A stretch of 64,000 nucleotides of DNA from JABMQW01 sp964439935 (lineage in GTDB: Bacteria; Fidelibacterota; Marinisomatia; Marinisomatales; TCS56): assembly GCA_964439935.1 (NCBI GenBank), contig CAYTPW010000016.1, positions 1 to 64,000 of the forward strand, written 5' to 3'. Shown piece after piece: positions 9,644 through 18,575 of the stretch. The first letter of the stretch is position 1, and every line of letters begins with the position of its first letter. The notes below the pieces were generated by a model, which searched no databases, was not told the DNA's origin, and saw only the letters and a list, made by a program, of their open reading frames with translations. A program made the position numbers and the translations under genes.

Positions 9644-11503
9644 ATGCCTAAAAAGAAAGCAAATATTCACGAATATGAATATAAAGCCGAGATGAAGCAA
9701 CTGCTGCATCTTATTGTTCATTCACTATATACACACCCGGAAGTTTTTCTCAGGGAATTGGTTTCCAATGCCTCCGATGCACTGAATAAAATCCGCTTCC
9801 GATTGCTGACCGACAGCAATGTGATTGATCCGGATGAGGAATTACTGATCAAGATCACATTTGACGAGCAAAAACATCTGCTGGCAATCGAGGATACCGG
9901 CATCGGTATGACCGAACAGGATTTGAACGAAGAAATCGGCACCGTTGCCAGCTCCGGCACTCTAGAATATCTCGAGCAATTAAAGGCCGAGGGTAAAACT
10001 CTGGAAGGTGATCTCATCGGACAATTTGGTGTCGGTTTCTATTCGGTCTTTATGGTCACTGATGTGGTGACCGTGGAGACCCGCCATGCCGATCCCGATT
10101 CGAAGGCCTATCGTTGGAAATCGGATGGCAGGGGGACTTATACGATTGAAGAAATTACCCGGAAAGCTCGCGGCACTAAAATTTCTTTCAAATTGAAAAA
10201 GGAATATTACGATTTTGCCGAAGAATGGCGTGTCAAGAATATTATCGATAAATATTCCACTTTCGTCGAGTTTCCAATTATGTTAGGAAAAGAGCGGTTG
10301 AGCAGAGTGGGAGCGATCTGGCAACAGCCCAAAGATAAACTCACTGAAGAACAATTGAATGAGTTTTATAAATATATTGCCAATGATTCCAATCCACCAC
10401 TGGGTCATCTCCACCTGTCGCTGGAGGGAAAAGTCAATTTTAAAGCATTGATATTCATTCCGTCCAAAGCGCCGTTATACTTTATGCGTGACAAAGAGGA
10501 AAAAACGCTTAACCTGTATGCCGAGAAGATCTTCATCCAGGATGATGCTAAGGAATTACTGCCGGAATACCTGCGATTTGTGAAAGGTGTGGTGGACACG
10601 GAGGATCTGCCGCTGAATGTCAGCCGGGAAGTAACCCAGTCCAGCCCGGTGATGCAGAAAATCAACCAGGTGATCGTAAAAAAAATCATCGGTCTGCTGC
10701 AAGAGTGGGCTAAAAAAGACCGGGGTAAATACGATCGGTTTTATAAGGAGTTCGGCCAGTATCTTAAAATTGGCCTTAATATGGATTTCACGAATCGTGA
10801 TAAGCTGATTGATCTGTTCCGCTTTGAAAGCACAAAATCTGAGCCGGGTGAATACGTGTCGCTTAAACAGTATGTCGATCGGATGTCATCCTCACAGGAG
10901 GAGATTTACTATCTGACTGGTGACGATCGCTCATCGGTGATGAAAAATCCCAATCTGGAATATTTTAAAAAGAATGATATTGAAGTATTGCTACTGAGCG
11001 ATCCCTATGATGTGATGATCGTACCCTCGATTCATGAATACAACAAAAAAGCATTAAAATCGATCGAAAAGGCTGATCTCGATCTTAAAGCTGCTACTGA
11101 TGACGATGAAGAAGGCTTGAATAAAGATCTCGCTGAACCGCTGATCAAGGTATTCAAGGAAACATTGGGTGATAAAGTTGAGGATATCATCGAATCGAAG
11201 CGCTTGGTCAATTCCGCCTGCACGCTGGTGACCGGAAAGGATGCCATGGATGCACAGATGGAAAGAATGATGAAAATGATGGATGAGAATTACACTTCCC
11301 AGAAAAAGATTCTGGAAATTAATACCAACCATCCGTTGATTAAGAACCTGGCACGGATCAATCTGGGAGATAGTAAAGACTCAACTCTGCGGAAAAGTAT
11401 ACTCCAGCTTTTTGAAGGTGCCCAGTTGATTCGCGGTGATTTGGAAGCACCTACCGATTTTGTTGAGCGGATGACCGAATTGATGACAAAAGCTACCAAG
11501 TAA
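9644..11503 (+). CDS. htpG: Molecular chaperone HtpG (bacterial Hsp90)
   Basis: This cytosolic ATP-dependent chaperone has 619 residues, a normal bacterial length. The N-terminal GHKL ATPase domain shows FLRELVSNASDALNKIRF with the Mg/ATP-binding Asn, IEDTGIGMT and GQFGVGFYSVFMV (lid glycines). The middle domain includes PLYFMRD and LPLNVSREVTQ; the C-terminal dimerisation domain ends near MTKATK. ATG 9644 has no strong Shine-Dalgarno. It stands alone, followed by a strong hairpin at 11526. The 276 bases before it, shared with the divergent GHL10 gene, should contain its promoter; I saw no CIRCE element there. Confidence 0.97.
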   Translation: MPKKKANIHEYEYKAEMKQLLHLIVHSLYTHPEVFLRELVSNASDALNKIRFRLLTDSNVIDPDEELLIKITFDEQKHLLAIEDTGIGMTEQDLNEEIGTVASSGTLEYLEQLKAEGKTLEGDLIGQFGVGFYSVFMVTDVVTVETRHADPDSKAYRWKSDGRGTYTIEEITRKARGTKISFKLKKEYYDFAEEWRVKNIIDKYSTFVEFPIMLGKERLSRVGAIWQQPKDKLTEEQLNEFYKYIANDSNPPLGHLHLSLEGKVNFKALIFIPSKAPLYFMRDKEEKTLNLYAEKIFIQDDAKELLPEYLRFVKGVVDTEDLPLNVSREVTQSSPVMQKINQVIVKKIIGLLQEWAKKDRGKYDRFYKEFGQYLKIGLNMDFTNRDKLIDLFRFESTKSEPGEYVSLKQYVDRMSSSQEEIYYLTGDDRSSVMKNPNLEYFKKNDIEVLLLSDPYDVMIVPSIHEYNKKALKSIEKADLDLKAATDDDEEGLNKDLAEPLIKVFKETLGDKVEDIIESKRLVNSACTLVTGKDAMDAQMERMMKMMDENYTSQKKILEINTNHPLIKNLARINLGDSKDSTLRKSILQLFEGAQLIRGDLEAPTDFVERMTELMTKATK

Positions 11504-11525
11504 ATTTGCTGGTAATGAATATTGT

Positions 11526-11553
11526 GCAGGGATGGCTCCGGAGCTATCCCTGC
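11526..11553 (+). terminator. Strong hairpin after htpG, likely terminator
   Basis: GCAGGGATGGCTCC (11526-11539) pairs with GGAGCTATCCCTGC (11540-11553): a 14-bp inverted repeat with one G-T wobble and almost no loop. No T-tract follows, so termination could be Rho-dependent, or the hairpin could stabilise the 3' end of the htpG message. Confidence 0.6.
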
Positions 11554-11674
11554 TTCAAGGATACGGTCTGGATTCCTTAGACAAATTCTGTTAGTTTATC
11601 GCGGTTTCGAAATATGATTAAATTAGCTTGAGTGGAAAGATACCTACCCGTATTTTTCCATTCATTCCCTCATT

Positions 11675-12913
11675 ATGAAGAGAACTATCAGATATCCTGA
11701 ATATTTTGAAAATTTCGAATGTATCGGATCTGGTTGTGAGGATTCCTGCTGTCATCAATGGAAAATCATCATCGATCAAGCCACTTATCATCGCTATCAG
11801 AAAATTTCCGATTTAGAATTGAGAGAGATCATAGGAAACTATCTCAAGTTAAAATCGCCTCAACAAACAGCTGCTGATTATGGATATATTAAATTGGACG
11901 CCGAAAGGCGCTGCCCGTTTCTGAACAGTGATAACCTTTGCCGCCTTCAGGGGAAAATGGGTGTTTCCGCCCTGTCCCAAACCTGCCTGACATACCCACG
12001 GATATTTAATAACGTCAATGGATTTCTAGAAGGTTCGGCGGAAATTTCCTGTCCTGAAGTTGCCCGTTTGGTCGTATTAAATCGAAAGGGTATCGCGATT
12101 AAAACCGGAATGTTGGAACTGGATGAACGCTTCCGGGTACAGGTTGATCTCAAGCTGAATGAGGACTATAAGGCTAATCCCTTGTCCGAGTATTTTTTCA
12201 TTGTTAGATCTTTTGCTATCGATCTGTTGCAAAACCGTGACCTGCCCTTAAATGACCGTCTGGTGGTTCTTGGTATGCTCAGCCAGAAAACCCAGTCATT
12301 GCTAGCAGCTGGTAATTCCGCGGAAATTCCAGCTTTACTTAATCTATTTAATCAGCAATTGAGTGGTGATACATTATCGGCTGATCTGGCGCAAATACCG
12401 ACCAGCCCATCGATCCAAATGTCTTTGCTGAAGGAGTTGGCAGATAGAAAAATCGCCAGGGGCTCGGGTATTGTTGCTTATAGTGAATGTCATCAACAGT
12501 TTCTAATGGGTATTGGTTATCACAGCGAGAATAATAATAATGAATTAACCAAAGGTTACAAGAACGCATATGATCGTTATTATCAGCCATTCATGGTAGA
12601 TAATGAATATATGCTAGAGAATTACTGCATAAATTACCTTTTCAAAACTCTTTTCCCGTACACAGGTCCCGATAAACCCGCCCCATTTGAAGCATATGTC
12701 GCAATGATACTGAATTATGCCATGCTGAAGATGTATTTAATTGGCCATGCGGGATATTATAAAGAATTGAATACCCAGATTGTAATAAAAATGATTTACA
12801 GCTTCGCGAAAGCGATTGAACATGATAGCACTTACCTGGAAACAATCACTGATGCACTGCAGAAGAATGGCATTAATTCGCTTGGCCATATGGCGATTTT
12901 GATTAAAAATTGA
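11675..12913 (+). CDS. FliB-like lysine N-methylase family protein
   Basis: 412 residues. The N-terminus shows the Cys pattern of flagellin lysine-N-methylases (FliB): MKRTIRYPEYFENFECIGSG, CEDSCCHQW, RCPFLNSDNLCRLQ, LSQTCLTYPR and ISCPEVARL. FliB proteins methylate lysines of flagellin and probably use an Fe-S cluster held by these cysteines. No flagellar gene occurs in the window, so the substrate may be another surface protein. The start ATG 11675 directly begins the conserved region. It is monocistronic as far as seen. Family assignment is confident; flagellin as substrate is not. Confidence 0.8.
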   Translation: MKRTIRYPEYFENFECIGSGCEDSCCHQWKIIIDQATYHRYQKISDLELREIIGNYLKLKSPQQTAADYGYIKLDAERRCPFLNSDNLCRLQGKMGVSALSQTCLTYPRIFNNVNGFLEGSAEISCPEVARLVVLNRKGIAIKTGMLELDERFRVQVDLKLNEDYKANPLSEYFFIVRSFAIDLLQNRDLPLNDRLVVLGMLSQKTQSLLAAGNSAEIPALLNLFNQQLSGDTLSADLAQIPTSPSIQMSLLKELADRKIARGSGIVAYSECHQQFLMGIGYHSENNNNELTKGYKNAYDRYYQPFMVDNEYMLENYCINYLFKTLFPYTGPDKPAPFEAYVAMILNYAMLKMYLIGHAGYYKELNTQIVIKMIYSFAKAIEHDSTYLETITDALQKNGINSLGHMAILIKN

Positions 12914-13238
12914 TTTCGTATAATGGTCTATGACCGCGTTTTGCAATATATGTTGTAATTGCCCATCCATCGATTTAAGGCTAGTCTGACCAGTATTTTG
13001 ATCGTCTATGTCAATGCATTAATAGAGGATCAATAACATCAGGAAAATATCACTGCTTATCATATAGTTTGGAAATCTGATTTTTGCGCTCATTTCGATT
13101 CAATTGGCGATTATGAAAATAATAGTACCGGTTACCGCCGACATAAATACTACTTATAAACAATATTAACTTTGGGAATGTAATTGCGTTAATGTGTAGC
13201 AATTTCCCTGTAAACTGCTTTATGTAGCCGGAACAACC
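12914..13238. other. Intergenic, nothing recognised
   Basis: 325 AT-rich bases between the convergent FliB-like gene and the minus-strand hypothetical gene. I found no convincing ORF, hairpin with T-tract, RNA gene or repeat. Confidence 0.6.
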
Positions 13239-13772
13239 TCAACGGATTAGGCTCATGTCATTGAGTTCTACTTTTTTCAGTTTACTTTCAATTTCTGAAA
13301 TAATTCTAAGATAATCATTGGCTATGTTGTCAGTTCGCGATGCTGCAGATATGGCGTCAATCCCGGCATAATTAAAACCTTGCTGAGAATCACCGGCTGT
13401 CATCAGCAGTACCACTTTGTTTAAATTTTGATCCTCAACTAAGAATTTTTTCAATGATCGATTGAAATCGTCACAGGCCACACAGGTATCCATAATTAGA
13501 ATAATATCGAATAATTCGCTGACATTATTTTTTAGATTTGAAATATTAATAACCTTAATATTACAGTAATCTTCATATCGGTTAATAATTTTTGTCCTTA
13601 ATCGATCTTTGTAATCACTTGCATCACTTGCAATCAGGAAATTGATCCGTGCCTGGTCATTAAGGTGGCAGCTTTCGTGTAATCTTAAACCATGTAAATA
13701 ATAGAAAAATGAAAAAGTGGTTATCAGAATCACAGTTACTATTATTATTGCTATAACTTTTAATATTCGCAA
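13239..13772 (-). CDS. Hypothetical membrane-anchored alpha/beta protein
   Basis: 177 residues, not recognised as a named family. The N-terminus is one hydrophobic segment (about residues 4-28, rich in Ile/Val), either a signal anchor or an uncleaved signal peptide. The rest alternates predicted strands and helices: INFLIASDASDYKDRLRTKI, IKVINISNLKNN, LFDIILIMDTCVACDDF and LNKVVLLMTAGDSQQGF. This layout resembles a flavodoxin/Rossmann-like fold, with a CVAC pair that could be redox-active. The gene is AT-rich and stands alone between long non-coding stretches. The function is unknown and the fold guess is inference. Confidence 0.6.
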   Translation of the reverse strand: MRILKVIAIIIVTVILITTFSFFYYLHGLRLHESCHLNDQARINFLIASDASDYKDRLRTKIINRYEDYCNIKVINISNLKNNVSELFDIILIMDTCVACDDFNRSLKKFLVEDQNLNKVVLLMTAGDSQQGFNYAGIDAISAASRTDNIANDYLRIISEIESKLKKVELNDMSLIR

Positions 13773-14000
13773 AATTGAGTCACTTTTTACTTATGACCAA
13801 TCGATGAAAATAAAGTTGCCCGAGCATTGTTTAGACTTGCTGAAGAATATTAAATACCGCAGGTTACTTATATCTCTACGGTAAATTCTGCTTGACTTCT
13901 GGATTAAATTCCTACATCATTTAAATCCGTACTCAGCAGCTGTTGTTGATGTGTTAACGTGTTATAAATGTCTGGCATTTGTAACTGATAAGCGTAGCTG

Positions 14001-14615
14001 GTGGATCGCCATACGAATCGACAATTAAATATGGATAGACTTGCAAGACTTCGAAGTGTTATGAATCTTCGTGATCGGTATGATCTCGATGCATCCCATT
14101 CCGATCAGGTCAGACGTCTGTCAGAATCCGTTTTTTTGCAATTACAGCATTTGGAAATCTGTGGTAATGTGGAATTAATCTACCTGACCGCTGGTGCTTT
14201 ACTGCATGATATCGGGCGTTGCATCGATCCGGATTTACACGAAATCCATAGTCAGGCTCTGATCCTGAAGCATGGAATTGATGGATTTAATGCTGCTGAA
14301 ATAGAGGTAATTGCTTGTATTGCACGATACCATCGCCTGTTGAGTCAGGAACAACGTGAAACCGGACTTGCCACCCTATCGACTGATTGGCAGAAAACGG
14401 TTCGTATTGCTGCCGGTATAATCAGAATTGCCGATGGTCTTGACGTCGGTCATTGTGAAGCGGTAAAAAAGGTGAAAATTGATTTAAAAAGATCGGTGGC
14501 TCAGTTTAATTTAACCGGCGGGGAAATCGAAGCTGAGATCAAGGCCGCAGAAATGAAAAAGGATTTATTTGAACAAACATTTCAATTATACTGTAAATTT
14601 ATTGCAAATGAATGA
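14001..14615 (+). CDS. HD-domain phosphohydrolase like the C-terminal domain of Ppx/GppA
   Basis: 204 residues from GTG 14001; ATG 14031 (residue 11) is an equally possible start, neither having a clear Shine-Dalgarno. The HD motif is LLHDIGR (H69, D70). Other landmarks match the Ppx/GppA HD module: H33 in DASHSDQVRRLS, H83 in HEIHSQALI, ARYHRL and RIADGLDVGH. The actin-like exopolyphosphatase part is absent. It lies 29 bases upstream of two PPK2 genes, so a role in polyphosphate or guanosine-phosphate turnover is a reasonable inference. The exact substrate is unknown. Confidence 0.82.
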   Translation: MDRHTNRQLNMDRLARLRSVMNLRDRYDLDASHSDQVRRLSESVFLQLQHLEICGNVELIYLTAGALLHDIGRCIDPDLHEIHSQALILKHGIDGFNAAEIEVIACIARYHRLLSQEQRETGLATLSTDWQKTVRIAAGIIRIADGLDVGHCEAVKKVKIDLKRSVAQFNLTGGEIEAEIKAAEMKKDLFEQTFQLYCKFIANE

Positions 14616-14644
14616 GCTGAAACAGCAAACCTCGGGAGCCGGGC

Positions 14645-15490
14645 ATGAAAAAGGTTAAATGGAAAGAAGAGGTTGATCTTGATGAGACTCGCATCAATAA
14701 GATTGTCAGGAATTATCTTCAAACCAAGGAACTTAAACCTTATCAAGCAGAATTAATCAAGCTACAGCGGCACCTGGAGAAGACCCAGAAAAAAATGATT
14801 GTAATTTTCGATGGTCGGGATGCCTCCGGTAAGGGGGGCACAATCCGCAGGGTTACCCGCTATATGAATGAGAAGCATTACCGGGTGGTCGCTCTGGGTA
14901 AGCCAACCTACCATCAGAAGACCGAACTGCACATGAAACGCTATATCGAACATTTTCCTCATGCCGGTGAAATTGTATTATTCGATCGCACCTGGTACAA
15001 TCGAGCGATGGTCGAGCCGGTACTTAATTTCTGTACGCCCAAACAATATAAGAAATTTCTAAGGACGGTAAACGGATACGAGCAAAGTTTTATCGAGGAT
15101 GGTCGCACAGTTCTATTGAAATTGTATTTTTCGGTATCAAAAGCTGAACAAAAAAAGCGATTTGACCGTCGAAAAAACGATCCACTACGCCGATGGAAAT
15201 TAAGTGAAGTGGACCTTCAGGCTCAGAATTTGTGGGATGAGTTCACGGAAAAGAAATTTATCATGCTGAAGAAAACATCAACTGATTTCGCCCCCTGGTT
15301 GATTGTTCGCTCCGATAATAAGCATCAGGCTCGTAAAGAAACTATGAAAGTGATCTTGAACGCTGCCAAGTACCGTGGAAGAAGCCGGACATTGGATTTG
15401 ACAGTTAATCCCAAGATCGTTATTACAGCTAAGAAAGAGCTAAAACTAATGAAAAAACAAAAAATTGAATTCGGTAAGTATATTACATGA
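14645..15490 (+). CDS. ppk2: Polyphosphate kinase 2 (PPK2), first copy
   Basis: 281 residues. PPK2 enzymes transfer phosphate between polyphosphate and nucleotides, usually making ATP or GTP from the diphosphate. Walker A is FDGRDASGKGG (the GKGG form, not the GKDG of class III), followed by the lid region HMKRYIEHFPHAGEIVLFDR and TWYNRAMVEPVLNFC, with Walker B-type Asp in LFDRTWYNR. The later PPK2 segment WKLSEVDLQAQNLWDEFT is intact. The start has GGGAGCCGGGC upstream. It follows the HD gene and precedes a second PPK2, probably one operon. Confidence 0.94.
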   Translation: MKKVKWKEEVDLDETRINKIVRNYLQTKELKPYQAELIKLQRHLEKTQKKMIVIFDGRDASGKGGTIRRVTRYMNEKHYRVVALGKPTYHQKTELHMKRYIEHFPHAGEIVLFDRTWYNRAMVEPVLNFCTPKQYKKFLRTVNGYEQSFIEDGRTVLLKLYFSVSKAEQKKRFDRRKNDPLRRWKLSEVDLQAQNLWDEFTEKKFIMLKKTSTDFAPWLIVRSDNKHQARKETMKVILNAAKYRGRSRTLDLTVNPKIVITAKKELKLMKKQKIEFGKYIT

Positions 15491-15565
15491 TTGCCTCGTA
15501 TATTAATTGCATAATTACTTGATAATATGCAGTATTATACCATTATAACCGGAGAGGTCAGTTAA

Positions 15566-16546
15566 ATGGAGAAAACTACTGAAAAGCCGTCGACGGCAAC
15601 ACCAAAGACACCCGCAACCCGGAGTCCACGCCGGTCGCGCCACTCAACTACCACATCAAAAAAACCTGTTGTTGAACTGTCTGGAAAGAGTATTTCCGAG
15701 GGCAGTGCTCTGGAGAATATGAATAAGAAAGAGAAACCTGGACGAGTTGCCGTTTGGGTAGCGGAACACCGAATTGAATATGAGCGGGAACTGAAAAAAT
15801 TGCAGATCGAAATGCTCAAGCTCCAGAACCATGTCAAAAATAAGGATCTGCGGATTGTAATGTTGTTCGAGGGTCGCGATGCGGCTGGTAAAGGCGGAAC
15901 TATTAAGCGGATGACAGAACATATCAATCCCCGCGGTGCTAGGGTGGTTGCTTTGAATAAGCCCAGTGACCGGGAGCAGACACAATGGTATTTTCAACGT
16001 TATGCAACTCATTTACCCGCCGCTGGCGAGATGGTGTTTTTTGATCGCAGCTGGTATAATCGAGCCATGGTTGAACCGATCATGGGTTTTTGCAATGATG
16101 AACAGAATAAGCGCTTTTTGAAATATGTCCCCCTGTTTGAACGGATGCTGGTTAAAGATGGTATTATGCTGTTTAAATTTTATTTCTCTGTTTCCAAGAA
16201 AGACCAGTTCAAGCGCTTCAAATCCCGGGAGACTGACCTCCTGAAACAATATAAGATTTCCCCGGTGGATAAAATGGCTCAGGACCTTTGGGATCAATAC
16301 TCCATGCGGAAATTTCAGATGATTACTGAAACCAATCGTACGATTGCGCCCTGGACAATAATCCGTTCGGATAATAAAAAAAGGGCGCGGATTAATTGTA
16401 TGAAATATCTCTTATCGAATATCGATTACGCCGATAAAATTTCCAAGCAGGAACTGATTCCTGATTCTGATGTCGTTGTTAGCGGGATCGATGAAATTAA
16501 GATAATGGAGAAAAATCTGTTTTCTCCAAAAAAATTGCCAGGATAG
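15566..16546 (+). CDS. ppk2: Polyphosphate kinase 2 (PPK2), second copy with basic N-terminal tail
   Basis: 326 residues. The catalytic core (from about 85) has Walker A FEGRDAAGKGGTIKRM, GEMVFFDRSWYNRAMVEP and KISPVDKMAQDLWDQYS. It differs from the first copy by an N-terminal extension of about 60 residues that is rich in Thr, Pro, Ser and Arg (MEKTTEKPSTATPKTPATRS, then PRRSRH) and probably disordered. GGAGAGG lies about ten bases before ATG 15566. Two diverged copies in tandem suggest different nucleotide preference or opposite direction of net reaction; neither can be read from sequence alone. Confidence 0.94.
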   Translation: MEKTTEKPSTATPKTPATRSPRRSRHSTTTSKKPVVELSGKSISEGSALENMNKKEKPGRVAVWVAEHRIEYERELKKLQIEMLKLQNHVKNKDLRIVMLFEGRDAAGKGGTIKRMTEHINPRGARVVALNKPSDREQTQWYFQRYATHLPAAGEMVFFDRSWYNRAMVEPIMGFCNDEQNKRFLKYVPLFERMLVKDGIMLFKFYFSVSKKDQFKRFKSRETDLLKQYKISPVDKMAQDLWDQYSMRKFQMITETNRTIAPWTIIRSDNKKRARINCMKYLLSNIDYADKISKQELIPDSDVVVSGIDEIKIMEKNLFSPKKLPG

Positions 16547-16850
16547 GAATTATATTCGAACATATAAGCGTTACCGGAAGCATGAGCCAATTCAATTGTC
16601 GCTGATCCACTCTGGAATTGTACCTGCTTCTCAAGGATACTCCGTCCTTAGCTGTTCAATCGATTGGTTTTTATACACAAAACTCACTTATAATGTTGTC
16701 GGTATCAGAAAGCTCATGGAAGTGAATAATTGGTTGTAATGTGAAAAAGGATTATAAATCTAAACTGGGATATCCCCAAGACTGTAAAAAAACAGTGGAA
16801 TATATCAAACTAACTAAGTATTATCTCGACGTTCTCAAAAAGGGCAGTAG
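16547..16850. other. Intergenic, probable promoter region of the acyltransferase
   Basis: 304 bases between the second ppk2 and the PlsC-type gene. No hairpin with T-tract and no RNA gene seen. A 41-codon frame (GTG 16741 to TGA 16866) overlaps the next gene's start but has no ribosome site or recognisable sequence. Confidence 0.5.
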
Positions 16851-18206
16851 ATGCTTTATCGACTGATAAAACTAATCGCGATCCGTGCAATAAAGTTATT
16901 CTATTCCCGGGTAAATGTGAAAAATCTGAAATACGTTCCCGGTGATGGTCCGGTCATCTTCGCGGCCAATCATCCGAATACGATGATGGATCCGCTGTTA
17001 ATTGGGTATGCCACACCTCGCAATCTGCATTATCTGGCAAAAAGCACGCTATTCAAACGGACGTTTTCGAGCTGGTTTTTAACCAAAGTGAAAATTATAC
17101 CGGTTTATCGCCGTGAAGACGCAGCAGAGCAAATGGGAAAAAATGTTACGACCTTTGAAAAATGTTACCAATTGCTGGAATCGGGACGCAGCGTTCTGAT
17201 CTTTCCGGAAGGAATATCCATGACTGATCGTACTTTAAACCGAATTAAAACCGGGGCGGCTCGGATTGGTTTTGGGACTGAAGTGCGCAATGATTTTCAG
17301 ACTGGCGTTAAAATTATTCCGGTTGGTCTTAACTATTCTGATGTTGTTCGGTTCCGCAGTGATGTCTATATCCGTTTTGGCCAGCCAATCGAACTGGCTG
17401 AATACACCGAAGTTTTCCGTGAGGATGAAGTTGAAGCAGTACATCTTGTTACCCAGCGGATTGAAACAGCACTTCAAAAATTAACCACGACTCTTCAGGA
17501 ATTGGATCTGGAAGGGATTATTGAGGGATTGGAAACAATTTACAAACGTGAATTGATCGTCGATGTCGGGTTGGAGATACGCGATAAAAATGATGATTTT
17601 GCAGTGACCAAAGGATTGATTAAAGCAGTGGAGTGGTTTTACGAACACCAGCCAGAACGAGTGGAAAATTTTAAGAAATTAATGTCCCGATACCTCAATA
17701 ATTTGGATCATTTGGATCTGAAAGATGAGTTTCTTTCACCAGTCAGAAAAAGCGTCAACCTCTGGCGGCGAATATGGGCTTTTAGTTATTTAATCCTGGG
17801 CTTTCCATTCTATATCTATGGTTTGATCAATAATTATTTGCCGTATCAGATACCACGCTGGTACACGAATCGATACGTTGCAAAATTGGAATGGTATGCT
17901 CCAATGAAATTGATTGCCGGTGCCGGTGTTTTTCTGTGTTACTATGGCTTACTGATTACATTGGTAGCCCTGCTCACCGGTAATGCCTGGATCGCCATCG
18001 TTTATTCAATTACGCTGATTCCAAGTGGCAATTTTGTGCTAAACTATATGATTCGAGCTAATAAATATCGACAGCATTTGAAATTCATCAGTATTTTTTA
18101 CAAAAAGCGGGCACTGATTTTTAATATTATCGAGCAGCGTATGCAATTGATCGGCTTTTTGAATGATGCAAAAAAAGATTATTTGGAATATATCGAGCGT
18201 CATTGA
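16851..18206 (+). CDS. PlsC-type phospholipid acyltransferase, membrane
   Basis: 451 residues. An acyltransferase domain (about 25-235) shows motif I as NHPNTMMDP, in which His41 and Asp47 are five residues apart, a variant known in FCB relatives of the usual NHx4D; motif II KIIPVYRRED; motif III LIFPEGIS. It probably acylates a lysophospholipid or glycerol phosphate at the inner membrane. The C-terminal half has hydrophobic segments at about 305-335 and 360-410, so it is membrane-anchored and longer than plain PlsC (about 240 residues). A TAG lies just before ATG 16851, fixing the start. Exact acyl acceptor unknown. Confidence 0.85.
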   Translation: MLYRLIKLIAIRAIKLFYSRVNVKNLKYVPGDGPVIFAANHPNTMMDPLLIGYATPRNLHYLAKSTLFKRTFSSWFLTKVKIIPVYRREDAAEQMGKNVTTFEKCYQLLESGRSVLIFPEGISMTDRTLNRIKTGAARIGFGTEVRNDFQTGVKIIPVGLNYSDVVRFRSDVYIRFGQPIELAEYTEVFREDEVEAVHLVTQRIETALQKLTTTLQELDLEGIIEGLETIYKRELIVDVGLEIRDKNDDFAVTKGLIKAVEWFYEHQPERVENFKKLMSRYLNNLDHLDLKDEFLSPVRKSVNLWRRIWAFSYLILGFPFYIYGLINNYLPYQIPRWYTNRYVAKLEWYAPMKLIAGAGVFLCYYGLLITLVALLTGNAWIAIVYSITLIPSGNFVLNYMIRANKYRQHLKFISIFYKKRALIFNIIEQRMQLIGFLNDAKKDYLEYIERH

Positions 18207-18575
18207 ACGGATTTCGGTATAATCACTGGCAAATAATTACTAAGATATATTTCCTGTAATTTACCCCGACAGATAAAACGTCCCCACCGGGCGGGATGAT
18301 TAGTGGGGGAGCTAACCATAGGTAGGGACGTTAGGGTATTATATTGTATACCACTGATAAGTTATACTAAAATTCCCGTTTTGGCAAGTTTTGATCGATT
18401 GTGGTCCTGAATCACCGCAATAATTAAATCTTAGTTATCGTAGTATAGAAATAGATTTAACCCTGATCCCTGATGGTAATTGGATTGAAATTACCGTACA
18501 TTTGCCGATGCATCCGGTCAAATTGTAATCAGATGCTGAGCTTAATATTTATATTCACAAATCATCAGGGAGAGA
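18207..18575. other. Intergenic with one structured element
   Basis: 369 bases between the acyltransferase and the GNAT gene. The only structure I see is the inverted repeat at 18277-18332, described separately. The rest is AT-rich and without a credible ORF. Confidence 0.5.
18277..18332. repeat. GC-rich inverted repeat, possible structured RNA or REP-like element
   Basis: AACGTCCC (18277-18284) pairs perfectly with GGGACGTT (18325-18332). Inside are a competing CCCCAC (18282-18287)/GTGGGG (18303-18308) pairing and a small ACC..GGT hairpin (18315-18323). The block is G/C-rich within an AT-rich gap. It matches no riboswitch class that I recognise. Confidence 0.45.

Noticed and set aside
14001..14615. 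HD protein as the nucleotide-sensing partner of the Pycsar-type effector
   Set aside because: Its landmarks fit Ppx/GppA HD modules and it lies directly before PPK2 genes, 7 kb from the effector.
16741..16866. 41-codon frame overlapping the start of the acyltransferase gene
   Set aside because: GTG start with no ribosome site; Lys- and Tyr-rich product as expected from AT-rich DNA.
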